A stretch of 64,000 nt of DNA from Coccinella septempunctata (GCF_907165205.1 NC_058194.1:6237730-6301729); one strand, 5' to 3'; positions 31,131 to 41,219 are shown, numbered from the stretch's first letter. Made by a program: numbers and translations. The notes: generated by a model not told the origin, from the sequence alone.

Positions 31131-32209
31131 ATTCATATTCACCGCGACTACGATTTGTCCAGTCTTTAGATTTTTATTATCAGAATGTTCGCGGTCTCAG
31201 AACGAAACTTGAGGATTTCAAACTTAGTGTGAGTGTTAACAGTCATGATGTCATTTTTATAACTGAGTCTTGGCTAAATTCTGGTATTTACGATTCTGAA
31301 GTGGTTGATCTGAGGGAATATTCGATTTTTCGTCGCGATAGGATTTCACATACCAATAAGAATATAAGAGGTGGAGGAGTATTCATCGTAGTTAAGAACT
31401 ATCTTAGGCCCTCGCCTGTTCAGGGTTTCCAGAGTGAGGCTGAGGATGTATGGGCTCAGATTTCATTTGGCAATCAAAGGATCTTGTTGTGTTGTGTTTA
31501 CCTTCCACCCGGAGATAAAGAATCTGCTCTTTGTTTCACTTTTAATCTTTGCATAAAAAGATTGAAGGTTGCTCACTTTTAATTGCTGGCGATTTCAATT
31601 GTTCATCGTTGTCTTGGATTCCCAACGACACTAATGATTTTTTGGAGGCTTCAAATGTTGATCCCAAATACCAAGAACTAATTGATCTGTTTTCATTCTT
31701 GGAGTTGCAGCAATATAATAGTGTTAAGAATGTCAAAGATAATATTTTAGATTTAGTGCTCTGTAATAAAACTCTAATAGGAAATGTTTCACATTGCTGC
31801 AGTCCATTGACCCGAGAGGACACTTTTCACCCTTCATTAGAAATCTTTTTTCAGTCTGGTCCTCAGTTCAGTGATTGGAGGAGCACTTTGGGTGGATGCT
31901 ACAATTTCAAGGCAGCGGATTACGATCTGATCAATTCTAAGATTGTAGACATCAACCTTCGAAGGAGGTACTGAAAAGTGAAGACGTCAATATCAATAAG
32001 TATGTTGTTAATGACCTCTGTTGATTAACACATTGATAACTCTGTTGAAATAAAACACTATAAGATTACCTACATCAATTCTCTCTCCGAGAGAGTAAGT
32101 CAGGTTCTGAAAAAGAACAAAGATAACATATCCATCGCAATGAGACCGGAAAATACATGCAAATAAGGCGTTTTTTTCCAAGCTTAGGTCGTCCACCCCC
32201 AGGGATCAA

Positions 32210-32530
32210 TTGTCCAATATAATTTACAAGATATCTTGTCTAGATTGTAATGGCATTTACATCGGCCAGACAGGAAGATATCTTAAAACGAGAATCTCCG
32301 AACACATGAGAGATGCAAAAAATATTTTGAATCCCCTAAAACGAAAAGAGAACAACACAGCTCTGGCCGACCACGTACTAGAGAAACTCCACCAGTTCGA
32401 TTTCGAAAACCCCACGATAACAGGATATCAAAAAATCCTTAAGAAAAGACTACTACACGAGATGATATGCATCAAAGGAAACAAAAACTCCATCAACAAA
32501 AGGTCCGACTGCGTACTGTATGTCACGTAA
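32210..32530 (+). pseudogene. GIY-YIG endonuclease domain of a Penelope-like element
   Basis: The 106-residue frame has IIYKISCLDCNGIYIGQTGR, the GIY-YIG core with the CxxC typical of Penelope-like elements, then KTRISEHMRD carrying the conserved arginine and histidine, then ALADHVLEKLHQFDFE. The upstream reverse transcriptase is missing. A short preceding segment (RPENTCK) is in another frame. The domain itself is intact but has no reverse transcriptase partner here. Confidence 0.85.
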
Positions 32531-32580
32531 TTTTAAAGTCATGCTCTATGTTTGTGATATTCTGTATTGTTCGTTCCAGA

Positions 32581-32620
32581 GCCCTGAAGACGGTCTAAAT
32601 ATAGACCGAAACTGTCGGCA
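32581..32620 (+). ncRNA. Hammerhead ribozyme motif in a Penelope-like 3' region
   Basis: The order is GCC, core CUGAAGA (fits CUGANGA), one unpaired C, stem II GGUCUA with UAGACC (6 bp, 4-base loop), GAAA, CUGUC, then GGC. GCC and GGC form stem I. Stem III is minimal and imperfect (ACUGU). Stem sequences differ completely from those at 17088-17130 while pairing is kept. Confidence 0.68.
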
Positions 32621-33826
32621 TTTTATTGAGTTGGTTTTCTTTAAACCCTTCTAGACCTTTAAGCCCATCATCAATTCAATTAGTCAATATCAATGTTGAA
32701 ATCTTTTAAAAAAATGTACTAGAAGTTATTCGCCAATGTGTCCCGAGAGTGAAGATTCGCAATAAATTTCCAAGTTATTTTAGTCATAGAACTAAAATAT
32801 CGATAAAACGTAAAAAAAAGCTTTATAATAAGTGGAAGGTGTATAAGGACCAGCGGCATTATTTTGAGTATAAAAAGATTAGAAAACTCTGTAGGGTTTA
32901 TATTAAAGAAGATTTCAAAGAATACATCAGCAAAATTCAGTCTGAAATTGTAGTTAATCCTAAAAAGCTTTTTTCATATATTACGACTGAAGATAAAAGT
33001 GTTAGTATTCCCAGCTCTGTTACTTTCAATGGCGAAACCTCTGAAACTGGTCATGAATCGTGTGAGCTTTTTGCAAGAGTTTATGTTGAACCATCTTCTA
33101 GCTCATAGGTATCTACAGAATCATTCGAAAATATAGTTCATTGTACCTACTCGTCATTTTTTTGGTGTTCAGTTTTCTCTCGATGAGGTTGAACAGGCTC
33201 TCAATAAACTGAACAAAAATAAGGGTGCTAGACCCGATTGCATCCCCTCTTACTTCGTCGTTTCATGTGCTTCTTCATTAAAATATCCGCTTACATTGGT
33301 TTACAGTCAGTCTTTGAGTAGTGGTGTGTTTCCTGACAAGTGGAAGGAAGCATGCATTGTTCCTATTTTCAAGAGCGGAGATAGAACTAACGTTATTAAT
33401 TATAGACCGATAAGTAAATTGTGCATTTTCGAGAAGGTCTTCGAACAGTTGATCTACTCCTCACTTTCTTACTTGGGGACTGACCAAATAATTCCACAGC
33501 AGCATGGTTTTTTGAGGAAAAAATCGATTGAAACCAATCTCATTGATTTCGCTGAATTCCTCCATGACTCGCTGGACCTCCGCATTCAAGTGGATGCCAT
33601 AAATACTGACTTCAGTAAGGCACTCGATAAAATCAATATAAATCAACTCATATCTTCCCTTGCTGGTGTTGGTGTGTGTGGTGTTATGTTGCGTTGGTTC
33701 GAATCTTATCTGTCAGGGAGGAGTCAGTTCGTGTCTATTGTGGGTTACTCCTCTAAAGCTTTCGAAACCCCATCAGGGGTGCCTCAAGGTTCCCACCTTG
33801 GACCGCTTCTTTTTTTAATATATATA

Positions 33827-34113
33827 TGTTAGAATTAATAAAACACGTGGTTGATACTTTTTATTCACAAAGTAAGATGGCGGTCGGTTATCTAGCACGT
33901 GGAGGTGCTCTAACACAGGGTCAGGTACAGAGCGTATCGCCCGACAAGATAGTTCAAGTAATAATCTGTTCGGCCTGTGCGAAGAGAGAGCAGGTAACAT
34001 TGGAGCACAGAGTTCACAGAGCATAGGTTCTATACTCCTATTCTTCCTTCGACATTCGTCGTCGGACATTATCAGTATATTTTAAGGGGGGTCAAATTAA
34101 CATTTGCTAACAC
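33827..34113 (-). repeat. LTR of gypsy-type element no. 1 (3' LTR)
   Basis: It begins TGTTAGAATTAATAAAAC and ends TTTGCTAACA on the plus strand and is nearly identical to 36614-36899. The near identity implies recent insertion relative to the decayed coding region. Confidence 0.9.
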
Positions 34114-34414
34114 GGCCATACTGACCACTGAAACGTCCTCGTTTCACTTAGTAGGCATAAACAATATCTTAATATCAAACAAACTTGTTAAAGGGAGCTT
34201 GTAAACATAAAACAGTTGAATCTTTGTGTACATGGCTCTGTTTGATGCGCTGGCTCGCGCTGCGGCATTATTATAGGTGGAAAAAAGAGCCAAGCGAGAA
34301 AAAAACCACCACCGCTTACTGTTTACAGATCAGGTCAGCAAAACACTTGGAATTTCAAAAGTTGATAAAATTGTCATTTACAACATATAAACTGTTAAAT
34401 TAGGTTTGTGACAT

Positions 34415-34885
34415 TGCACATAAGTTAGCCTCTACTAGGGACTCCCGTCCGGGCCTTACTTGTCAATTGCACAGAAGTTAGCCTCACTAGCGACCTCCCG
34501 TCTAGGCCTTACTTGTCAATATCACAACTGTGAAATTGCACAGAGGTTAGCCTCAACTAGGGACTCCCGTCCGGACCTTACTTCTCAATTGCACAGAGTT
34601 AGCCTCACTAGCGACATCCCGTCTGGGCCTTACTTGTCAATATCACTACTGTAAAATTACACAGAAGTTAGCCTCTACTAGGGACTCCCGTCCGGACCTT
34701 ACTTGTCAATTGCACAGAAGTTAGCCTCACTAGCGACCTCCCGTCTAGGCCTTACTTGTCAATATCACAACTGTGAAATTGAACAGAGGTTAGCCTCAAC
34801 TAGGGACTCCCGTCCGGACCTTACTTCTCAATTGCACAGAGTTAGCCTCACTAGCGACATCCCGTCTGGGCCTTACTTGTCAATT
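34415..34885. repeat. 243-bp tandem repeat, two units, in the LTR element
   Basis: Units starting TTAGCCTCTACTAGGG near 34425 and 34668 repeat with an offset of 243 bp. Each unit contains four sub-repeats of about 60 bp of the form TAGCCTCACTAG followed by CTTACTTGTCAAT. The matching 60-odd-residue ORFs in each unit are artefacts of the repeat. Confidence 0.85.
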
Positions 34886-35109
34886 TTACATATTCGTATT
34901 TAAAGTACCGAAAACTTATCATGGAATTTCAAGTGCTTTGGAAAACATTCAACATAAAATGAAAATGAGACAATACAATGGATCATAACATAACAATAAG
35001 AATCTCATAAGGAACAGTATAGAACATAAAATCTGATGGACATGAGAATATTTCACTTCATCATGGCGCATCATTGAAACTAGCACTCACTCATCACTAT
35101 TTGCTTTTT

Positions 35110-35820
35110 TTAGGCCAAGATCTCATTGGTTCTATTCTGGACTCCTACTCTTCTCAAGGCATAGAGATCGTTTGGTAGGACTGCTTGCACTTCGAAAGGT
35201 CCAATAAATGTTGGCTTCAGTTTTTCTTCATTCGATAGATGTCACCTTCATGGAAATTTTCTGATTAACATCAATCGGTAACCTAACCTGATGTTCGAGA
35301 CCTGCCAGCGTTATACTATACTCCTGGATTGCTCAACGGGAACATTTTACATTCTTGAGAGCGCTTGTCTTGTGTAAATCTTCATAAGAATTCACGTACA
35401 AAACAGATCAAACTTTTGCAATTGGTTTTGATTTTCCTGAAACATAACAAAGCGCCAGTATCTTATTTTCACTAGGTATGTTTCGACTAAGTTAGTCGAC
35501 ATGCTTGATATTTTTGTTATTTGACAACATTCGATTTATTCAATACTTTACTAATCGCTCGTCCAATCCTGACAAGTCTAGATTCTAATCTAATGTGCTA
35601 ATCGATTGTTACGAACACTGGGTGACTAGAGTTTGACTGAACTTGTTTCTCTCTTTTTCTTAACAAAATAAAAATCTTCAGTATATGTCCCTTTCTATCA
35701 CAGAAATTACATTCAAGACTGGAATTTTCTGGATTAGAATTAAAACAACGTTTCTTTACAATAATCTAACTTTCTATGCCTAAATTTTCCACAGTTCTTA
35801 CAATTCCCATGAAAGGTTTT
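35110..35820 (-). pseudogene. Zinc knuckles and integrase tail of gypsy-type element no. 1
   Basis: On the minus strand, CKNCGKFRHRKLDYC (35765-35820) and CNFCDRKGHIL (35678-35720) are degenerate CCHC knuckles. After little other coding sequence comes EKLKPTFIGPFEVQAVLPND (35232-35173), the GPY/F-type integrase C-terminal module, ending at a stop at 35112-35110. The polymerase region that should lie between them is absent. Confidence 0.68.
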
Positions 35821-35959
35821 GTCTGATTCTGTTTTCAGTAGCTGCTTCATTTTTCTAGTTTTCTACTATTATCCACTAATATGGAGCGTCGGAATCCTAT
35901 GAAGAAGGCAATTTCAGCTGCTGCATTTCATTCTTAGATTCTTGCACTAATAATCTATT

Positions 35960-36508
35960 CTAAACTTCTACATTTGTGATATCATGTGCTATCAAGCTCA
36001 ACACTATTTCCCACGGAAACTTTTCACAAAGTTTCCTGATCGAATTCAACTTGGCATGAGCATACTCTACTAACGAACTAAAATTTGCACTACTTATCAA
36101 CATGCTAGCTTTAAGCCTCGTGGCCTGAGTTCCTTTCTCAGGGAACGCTATCTCTAAATTCCTAGAAAATGTTGACCAATTTCTAACTATCGGTTTCCAA
36201 TTTTGATAAATTTTGGCTGCACGGCCTTTCAGGGCTTGCCCACAACAGTATCAGACGTACCTGTTTACGAATTTAATTTGATCAACTTCCTCACTCCACT
36301 CCTTGGTTGAAAAGGATGTATCGTCGGGGTCAAACTGGGCTAACGATAATTATGCGATCACCACGTGGTCGGTGTCGTTCCTTAAACTAAACATGTTGGC
36401 TAGCAACTCCATCATCTTCATTTGAAGTTGGGCCTGGTTCTCCATTATCCGCATTACCGAAATGGCTTCACTTTCTTCGGGAGCTTTGTTGAGATTTTGC
36501 TGGTCCAT
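35960..36508 (-). pseudogene. Gag-like protein of gypsy-type element no. 1
   Basis: The ATG at 36508-36506 opens MDQQNLNKAPEESEA. A capsid-like region follows with FDPDDTSFSTKEWSEEVDQI, KGRAAKIYQNW, FSRNLEIAFPEKGTQATRLK and a stop at 35960. In-frame stops at 36350-36352 and near 36260 show decay. The segment resembles retrotransposon gag domains (Retrotrans_gag type). Confidence 0.7.
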
Positions 36509-36613
36509 TTTTTCTTATTCTTGTAGATTCTCACAAAACACAAACAATTTTCACTCACAAAATAGGATCCTCAATTTCTTGTCTCGAAAGAAGAAATTTA
36601 ATCCCACTTCTGA

Positions 36614-36899
36614 TGTTAGAATTAATAAAACACGTGGTTGATACTTTTTATTCACAAAGTAAGATGGCGGTCGGTTATCTAGCACGTGGAGGTGCTCTAA
36701 CACAGGGTCAGGTACAGAGCGTATCGCCCGACAAGATAGTTCAAGTAATAATCTGTTCGGCCTGTGCGAAGAGAGAGCAGGTAACATTGGAGCACAGAGT
36801 TCACAGAGCATAGGTTCTATACTCCTATTCTTCCTTCGACATTCGTCGTCGGACATTATCAGTATATTTTAAGGGGGGTCAAATTAACATTTGCTAACA
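36614..36899 (-). repeat. LTR of gypsy-type element no. 1 (5' LTR)
   Basis: This is the partner of 33827-34113. On the minus strand it is followed by TCAGAAGTGGGATTAAA, the likely primer-binding region, whose tRNA I cannot assign. Confidence 0.88.
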
Positions 36900-37086
36900 T
36901 ATATAAATAATAACTAAGAAATGGATCACGCCTTCATAGTAAGGCAGGTAAATAATAATCAAATTAATTCAGATGCATAACATCCGCAGATAATGAAATC
37001 AACGAATGTTACGATCTAAATCGAACTAACAAACTACCATCGCTCGAAGTATTACCAGAAATTTCATTTCGTCGACAAAGAGTAGA

Positions 37087-37127
37087 TGCTGACCATGGTT
37101 TCGGTCTTATTTGACCTCGTCAGAGCA
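37087..37127 (-). ncRNA. Hammerhead ribozyme motif, repeat block, minus-strand copy
   Basis: On the minus strand: stem I UGCU with AGCA, core CUGACGA, stem II GGUC with GACC (loop AAAUAA), GAAA, then the palindrome ACCAUGGU followed by C. All core positions match the hammerhead consensus. Confidence 0.8.
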
Positions 37128-37239
37128 ACAAAACTCATTCGTCAACGAAATGTTATGAATTGCCGGCTCCTTTTATTCCATATCAGTAACGGGTATGATG
37201 TATAAATACATCGTACCGACATCTGACAGAGAATTTTGT

Positions 37240-37280
37240 TGCTCTGACGAGGTCAAATAAGACCGAAACCATGGTCAGCA
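37240..37280 (+). ncRNA. Hammerhead ribozyme motif, repeat block, plus-strand copy 1
   Basis: This is identical in core and stems to 37087-37127: UGCU, CUGACGA, GGUC...GACC, GAAA, CCAUGGUC, AGCA. The cleavage site would follow C37276. The self-complementary ACCAUGGU suggests that stem III forms between two molecules, as reported for other Penelope hammerheads. Confidence 0.82.
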
Positions 37281-37726
37281 TCTACTCTTTGTCGACGAAA
37301 TGAAATTTCTGGTAATACTTCGAGCGATGGTAGTTTGTTAGTTCGATTTAGATAACATTCGTTGATTTCATTATCTGCGGATGTTATGCATCTGAATTAA
37401 TTTGATTATTATTTACCTGCCTTACTATGAAGGCGTGATCCATTTCTTAGTTTCCATGTACGCGACAGATCGTTTACTGTCATGATCCGAACCTTTCCGC
37501 GCTTTTTCCCTTGCTTAATTATCGTAAAATACGATATCTGCAATATATGAATAAGGCATATGGATGCATACTGCTATCTTCGCTCTGAGAGTTAGGAAAT
37601 TGAATTGGGTTGGTTCCCGTTTCTCTGTCAGATGTCGGTACGATGTATTTATACATCATACCCGCTACTGATATGGAATAAAAGGAGCCGGCAATTCATA
37701 ACATTTCGTTGACGAATGAGTTTTGT

Positions 37727-37767
37727 TGCTCTGACGAGGTCAAATAAGACCGAAACCAAGGTCAGCA
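37727..37767 (+). ncRNA. Hammerhead ribozyme motif, repeat block, plus-strand copy 2
   Basis: The same core and stems I and II are present. Stem III reads ACCAAGGU, changed only in the loop. It lies 487 bp downstream of the previous plus-strand motif, in direct orientation. Confidence 0.8.
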
Positions 37768-38637
37768 TCTACTCTTTGTCGACGAAATGAAATTTCTGGT
37801 AATACTTCGAGCGATGGTAGTTTGTTAGTTCGATTTAGACATAGAAATCATATTATATATTATTACTCTAGAATGCTAATCCAGAAGTAGGAAATGCGGC
37901 GAAAAATTGACAGTGGTCGTTAATACGAATGCGTCTCATTAGTTTATTTTCTAGTAGAACGTTGCCGAGTTTCTGAATATTCTGTCAAACGAATCTTATG
38001 AAGAGGGGGCAATTCATGTAACGAAGGTATGTCGGACAACAACGCGTTTTCTTTCAGTCATTTGATTTCTCACTGTTGCACGGTCTGCTCAGAGGTAAGA
38101 AGTTTTAAGTCACATTTTCTGAAATGTACTTGTGTACTTGTCTAACATATTGAAATAATAAATGCAAAAAAAAAATTCAAAAGTTGAATGAATTATCGAG
38201 TTCCACTGATAGCGAAATTCCATTGATGGTATATAGTTCCTAGTATTGCACTAGATCAGGATATTTCAAAATTGTTGCATGGAGTTTATAATATGCACTC
38301 AATGCATAGGTACCTGTTCATCTAATGGAATCTGCGATAATATCGAATTGCATTGGTGATATTAAGTTGAGATCTGCTGGAATTTTTGTTGTGAGTTCCA
38401 AATATTTAGTAAGCACCAGTTATTACCATGGAATTCGCTATAAAACTCCAATCTTCAGCCAATTCACGGTTTGGTCAAACAATCAATGAATACTCAATAA
38501 TACTTCTATCGACAAATTTAGATTTGGACTTATAACACGTCACCTCCGAGATCCCGATATATTTTCATTGACTCCTACAACAAGTAGTCATCCATGCGTT
38601 CAATACCGACAAGAAGTCCTGTATGAATCGAAAAATA

Positions 38638-40133
38638 AGTTTTTTCACTTTCAAAAGTCCTGCACCCCCTAATTATTAAGGCTATCTCAAACTTTGAAAA
38701 AAAAAAGATACCCTCGGATTCAAGGATAATGAAAGGCTTTTACAGAAATAAAATGAAATCAATTTCATTTCATAGAATTATGAAGTTGAAACAACAAATA
38801 CAAATTAGGAATCAAAAATTGCAAAAACAAAAATTAAATTTAAACGGAAAATTAAAAGTTAAATAATAAAAGAGCAACTAATATGCAGTATTTGAGCCTC
38901 TGTTGCTTAGCAATGCATTCACTCGTCTAGGCATTCCAAAAATTAAATTATTGATTATTTCCTGCGGAATATTCATGCATTCCTCGGTAACAGCTACAAT
39001 AAGTTCTTGTGAATTTCGTGGTGGATTATTTCGACGGAAAACGGCTCTGGAGACATGATCCCGTATATGCACTATAGGATTTATGTCAGGAGACATCGCG
39101 GGCCATTCTAATCTGATAATGTTTTGGTTTTCCAGGGCTTCTTGAACACCTCTAGTGCGATGTGGCCTGGCATTATCGTCCATAAAGATAAATTGAGCCC
39201 CTAATTCATTTCCCATGGGTATAATTACAGGATTTATGATATTTTCGAGGCAATATGCACCAGTCATCGTCCCGGATATGTGAATTAGTGGCGTTCTTCT
39301 TCCAAACATTATGCCTCCCCAAAACATTTCAGTGCCACCGCGAAAAGGAGCAACTTGAATAGCTCTCTCAGGTCTATTTCGACATCCTGGTTCCCTCCAA
39401 ACTCTTAAGCGGTAGTCATCACTTACTAACCTAAACCGTGACTCATCTGTAAATAGCACATTCCTCCATTCTTCTAAATGCCAGTTTTGATGAGCTCGCG
39501 ACCACTGTAGACGAGCGGTTCGGTGACGAACTGTTAATAAACGAACTCTTAGAGGCCTTTTGGACCGCAATCCTGATGTTAAAATTCTTCTACGAATTGT
39601 AGCACATGAAATTACACGGTTGTGGGCTTTTTGGAATTCCGACCTGAGTGTTGGTACCGTCACTGACCTATTTCTACGGGCTGATTGGGCAATATACCGA
39701 TCTTCTCGAATCGTGGTAACACGAGGACGACCATTTCGAGGTCTACTATGCACTCCACCAGTTTCCTCATAGCGCCTAATCGTTCTGCTAACCGTGCTTC
39801 GAATAATGTTTAGTCTATTGGCTATCTGATGGCGTGAGAGCCCTTCTTGCCAGAGAGCAATAATTCTAGTTCTGTCAAACTCAGACAACTCGTTTCTGGG
39901 CATATTACACAGTTTTTGAACTAACCGGTACTTAAAACGAAAAACTACCGGTCCGCAGAAAGGCACACATTTGACAAAATCGATATTTAAACACAAGAAA
40001 ATTTTTTGTTTCGTAATGTTATCGTTTTATTTGGTGGTCAACAAGTTTCTGTTGTTGTCAGTAACAATTTGTTGTGAATCTTGATTATTTTATCTCCACT
40101 ACAGGGGGGGTGCAAAACTTTTGAAAGTGAGTG
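38638..40133 (-). mobile_element. Tc1-like DNA transposon
   Basis: Inverted ends share CACTTTCAAAAG followed by GCACCCCC (left from 38646, right ending near 40127), with TA at 38636-38637 and 40134-40135. At about 1.5 kb with one transposase ORF, it has the size of a complete Tc1-like element. The two terminal stretches outside CACTTTC differ in length, so the exact ends are uncertain by a few bases. Confidence 0.82.
38878..39903 (-). CDS. Tc1-like transposase, open but lacking the third catalytic residue
   Basis: The cut-and-paste transposase is 341 codons from ATG 39903; an in-frame ATG 31 codons upstream lies outside the conserved start (MPRNELSEF). N-terminal helix-turn-helix domains (residues about 8-110, with SRHQIANRLNIIRSTVSRTI) include the GRPR motif at 58-61. 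Catalytic residues are D153 (FTDESRF) and D243 (FMDDNARPH). The third acidic residue of the DD34E triad should be at 278 in NPIEH, but here it is valine (NPIVH). The length and uninterrupted frame look recent, yet the valine predicts loss of activity. Confidence 0.9.
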   Translation of the reverse strand: MPRNELSEFDRTRIIALWQEGLSRHQIANRLNIIRSTVSRTIRRYEETGGVHSRPRNGRPRVTTIREDRYIAQSARRNRSVTVPTLRSEFQKAHNRVISCATIRRRILTSGLRSKRPLRVRLLTVRHRTARLQWSRAHQNWHLEEWRNVLFTDESRFRLVSDDYRLRVWREPGCRNRPERAIQVAPFRGGTEMFWGGIMFGRRTPLIHISGTMTGAYCLENIINPVIIPMGNELGAQFIFMDDNARPHRTRGVQEALENQNIIRLEWPAMSPDINPIVHIRDHVSRAVFRRNNPPRNSQELIVAVTEECMNIPQEIINNLIFGMPRRVNALLSNRGSNTAY

Positions 40134-40152
40134 TATGTTTATTTCTCATATA

Positions 40153-40902
40153 CCGGGTGTCCCAGAGCTTTTAGGCCAGCAGATATCTCAGTTACCTGCG
40201 GAAAAAAAAAATTGAAAAAAATACTTGTCGTAGGAGACCTTACGCTCTTTCATGCAGCATAGCAAAATCCACCCCCTGACAAACAACCCCCGAGAAACCA
40301 CCCCTAACTTTTGTTTTTCAAATGGCACCCCCATGTTTGTTTGGCTTCAACTGACAGCTCTTTTTAATTCTCAATCAATGATATATCATAATATGTAGTT
40401 GTAAAGATAGTCACTCGATAAAATTGAATTCGTTAGTGGGTACTGTTAATTGGACTGATCGAATTAGTCCACATTGTAGAGACAAGAAGAAGTGGATGTT
40501 GAAAAAAAAGAGTCAATAAAATGTTAGAACTTTTTGTTTATTATAATTTATGTTATAAAACATTTTCTTTAGTATAATGTTGCAGTAACAATACAGCTGA
40601 GCGTATAAATTCGTATTTCATTTGTATTTTTATTTTCCATAATTCTGCATGCCATTCTAGCTACCATGATACATCATTGAATGAGAAATGAAAAAAACTG
40701 TAAGTTGAAGCACAACAAACATGGGGGTGCCATTTGAAAAACAAAAGTTAGGGGTGGTTTCTCGGGGGTTGTTTGTCAGGGGGTGGATTTTGCTATGCTG
40801 CATAAAAGAGCGTATGGTCTCCTACGACAAGTATTTTTTTCAATTTTTTTTTTCCGCAGGTAACTGAGATATTTGCTGGCCTAAAAGCTCTGGCACACCC
40901 GG
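40153..40902. mobile_element. Tc1/mariner-type MITE with inverted repeats of about 195 bp
   Basis: The left end CCGGGTGTCCCAGAGCTTTT and the right end are inverted copies over about 195 bp each, with only a few differences, around a 350-bp centre. TA flanks both sides (40151-40152 and 40903-40904). No ORF is supported. The long arms could form an extended hairpin if transcribed. Confidence 0.82.
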
Positions 40903-41219
40903 TATACCAAATAAACAATTCGATTGACATAAGGTAGAAATGTCTAGGCAACGTTCGAGTTGAAATAAACTAATGTCGCGCATTCGCTTTAACGACAACT
41001 GTCAATTTTTCGCCGCATTTTTTACTACTGGATTAGCATTCTAGAATAAGTATATATATTATGATTTCTATGGATTCAGATCGTAACATTCGTTGATTTC
41101 ATTATCTGCGGATGTTATATGCATCTGAATTAATTTGATTATTATTTACCTGCCTTACTATGAAGGCGTGATCCATTTCTTAGTTTCCATGGACGCGACA
41201 GATCGGTTAACCGATCTGT

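Larger units (their letters stand above)
31998..32692 (+). mobile_element. 5'-truncated Penelope-like element with 12-bp target duplication
   Basis: The exact 12-bp repeat GTCAATATCAAT lies at 31986-31997 and 32693-32704. The insert holds the GIY-YIG end of a Penelope-like protein and a 3' region with a hammerhead-like motif. The family differs from 13556-18643, but the duplication length is the same. Confidence 0.85.
30049..33826 (+). mobile_element. CR1-group non-LTR retrotransposon no. 2, 5' portion
   Basis: A 5' UTR of about 160 bp precedes a PHD-finger ORF1 and ORF2 (endonuclease and the first half of the reverse transcriptase). A Penelope-like fragment sits inside at 31998-32692. The element stops at LLFLIYI (33826), where a gypsy-type LTR begins. 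A C-terminal reverse transcriptase piece of compatible type lies at 46549-47231 in the same orientation and is probably its continuation. Confidence 0.75.
31170..33826 (+). pseudogene. CR1-group ORF2, endonuclease and partial reverse transcriptase
   Basis: The endonuclease begins YYQNVRGLRTKLEDF, with FITESWLNSG, FRRDR and, after a frameshift at 31550-31580, IAGDFNCSSLSW and DNILDLVLCN. The Penelope fragment interrupts at 31998. Removing it joins EDVNIN to VEIF and on to VIRQCVPRVKI, in frame apart from one stop. The reverse transcriptase part has LNKNKGARPDCIPSYF, NYRPISKL, TDFSKALDKI (FSKAFD in relatives) and SGVPQGSHLGPLLFLIYI, then stops at 33826 before the catalytic ADD motif. Confidence 0.85.
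33827..36899 (-). mobile_element. Internally deleted Ty3/gypsy-type LTR retrotransposon no. 1
   Basis: Direct repeats of 286-287 bp (33827-34113 and 36614-36899) begin TGTTAG and end CTAACA, and the element is flanked by TATATA on both sides (33821-33826 and 36900-36905). The interior, read on the minus strand, has a gag-like protein, two degenerate zinc knuckles and an integrase C-terminal tail. The protease, reverse transcriptase, RNase H and integrase core are missing. The 3.1-kb total is far below a complete element. A 243-bp tandem repeat lies before the 3' LTR. Confidence 0.85.
36906..37839. repeat. Hammerhead-bearing Penelope/retrozyme-like repeat block
   Basis: A unit occurs once on the minus strand (about 37214 down to 36908) and twice on the plus strand (37228-37450 and 37626-37839). 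The first two form a perfect-looking inverted repeat with arms of about 210 bp around 37131-37228. Part of the unit recurs at 41081-41215, after the hAT-like insertion. The units include GACGAATGAGTTTTGTTGCT, the hammerhead, and CTTTGTCGACGAAATGAAAT. No coding sequence is present. It may be the pseudo-LTR of a Penelope-like element or a small hammerhead retrotransposon (retrozyme). Confidence 0.7.
37840..41072. mobile_element. hAT-like element with long inverted repeats, carrying nested DNA transposons
   Basis: The termini start CATAGAAATCATA and are inverted over roughly 140 bp (37840-37980 and 40935-41072), including AATGCGGCGAAAAATTGACA. The flanks are GATTTAGA (37832-37839) and GATTCAGA (41073-41080), an 8-bp duplication with one mismatch, within the hammerhead repeat unit, which continues at 41081. 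No hAT transposase remains. The interior holds a Tc1-like element and a MITE plus about 650 bp (37981-38637) in which I recognise nothing. Confidence 0.78.

Noticed and set aside
34460..34903. Two identical ORFs of about 65 residues
   Set aside because: They are produced by the two 243-bp repeat units of the LTR element and carry no domain.
39904..39996. Upstream start for the Tc1-like transposase
   Set aside because: The 31 extra residues do not resemble the family, and the conserved MPRNELSEF start fits the ATG at 39903.
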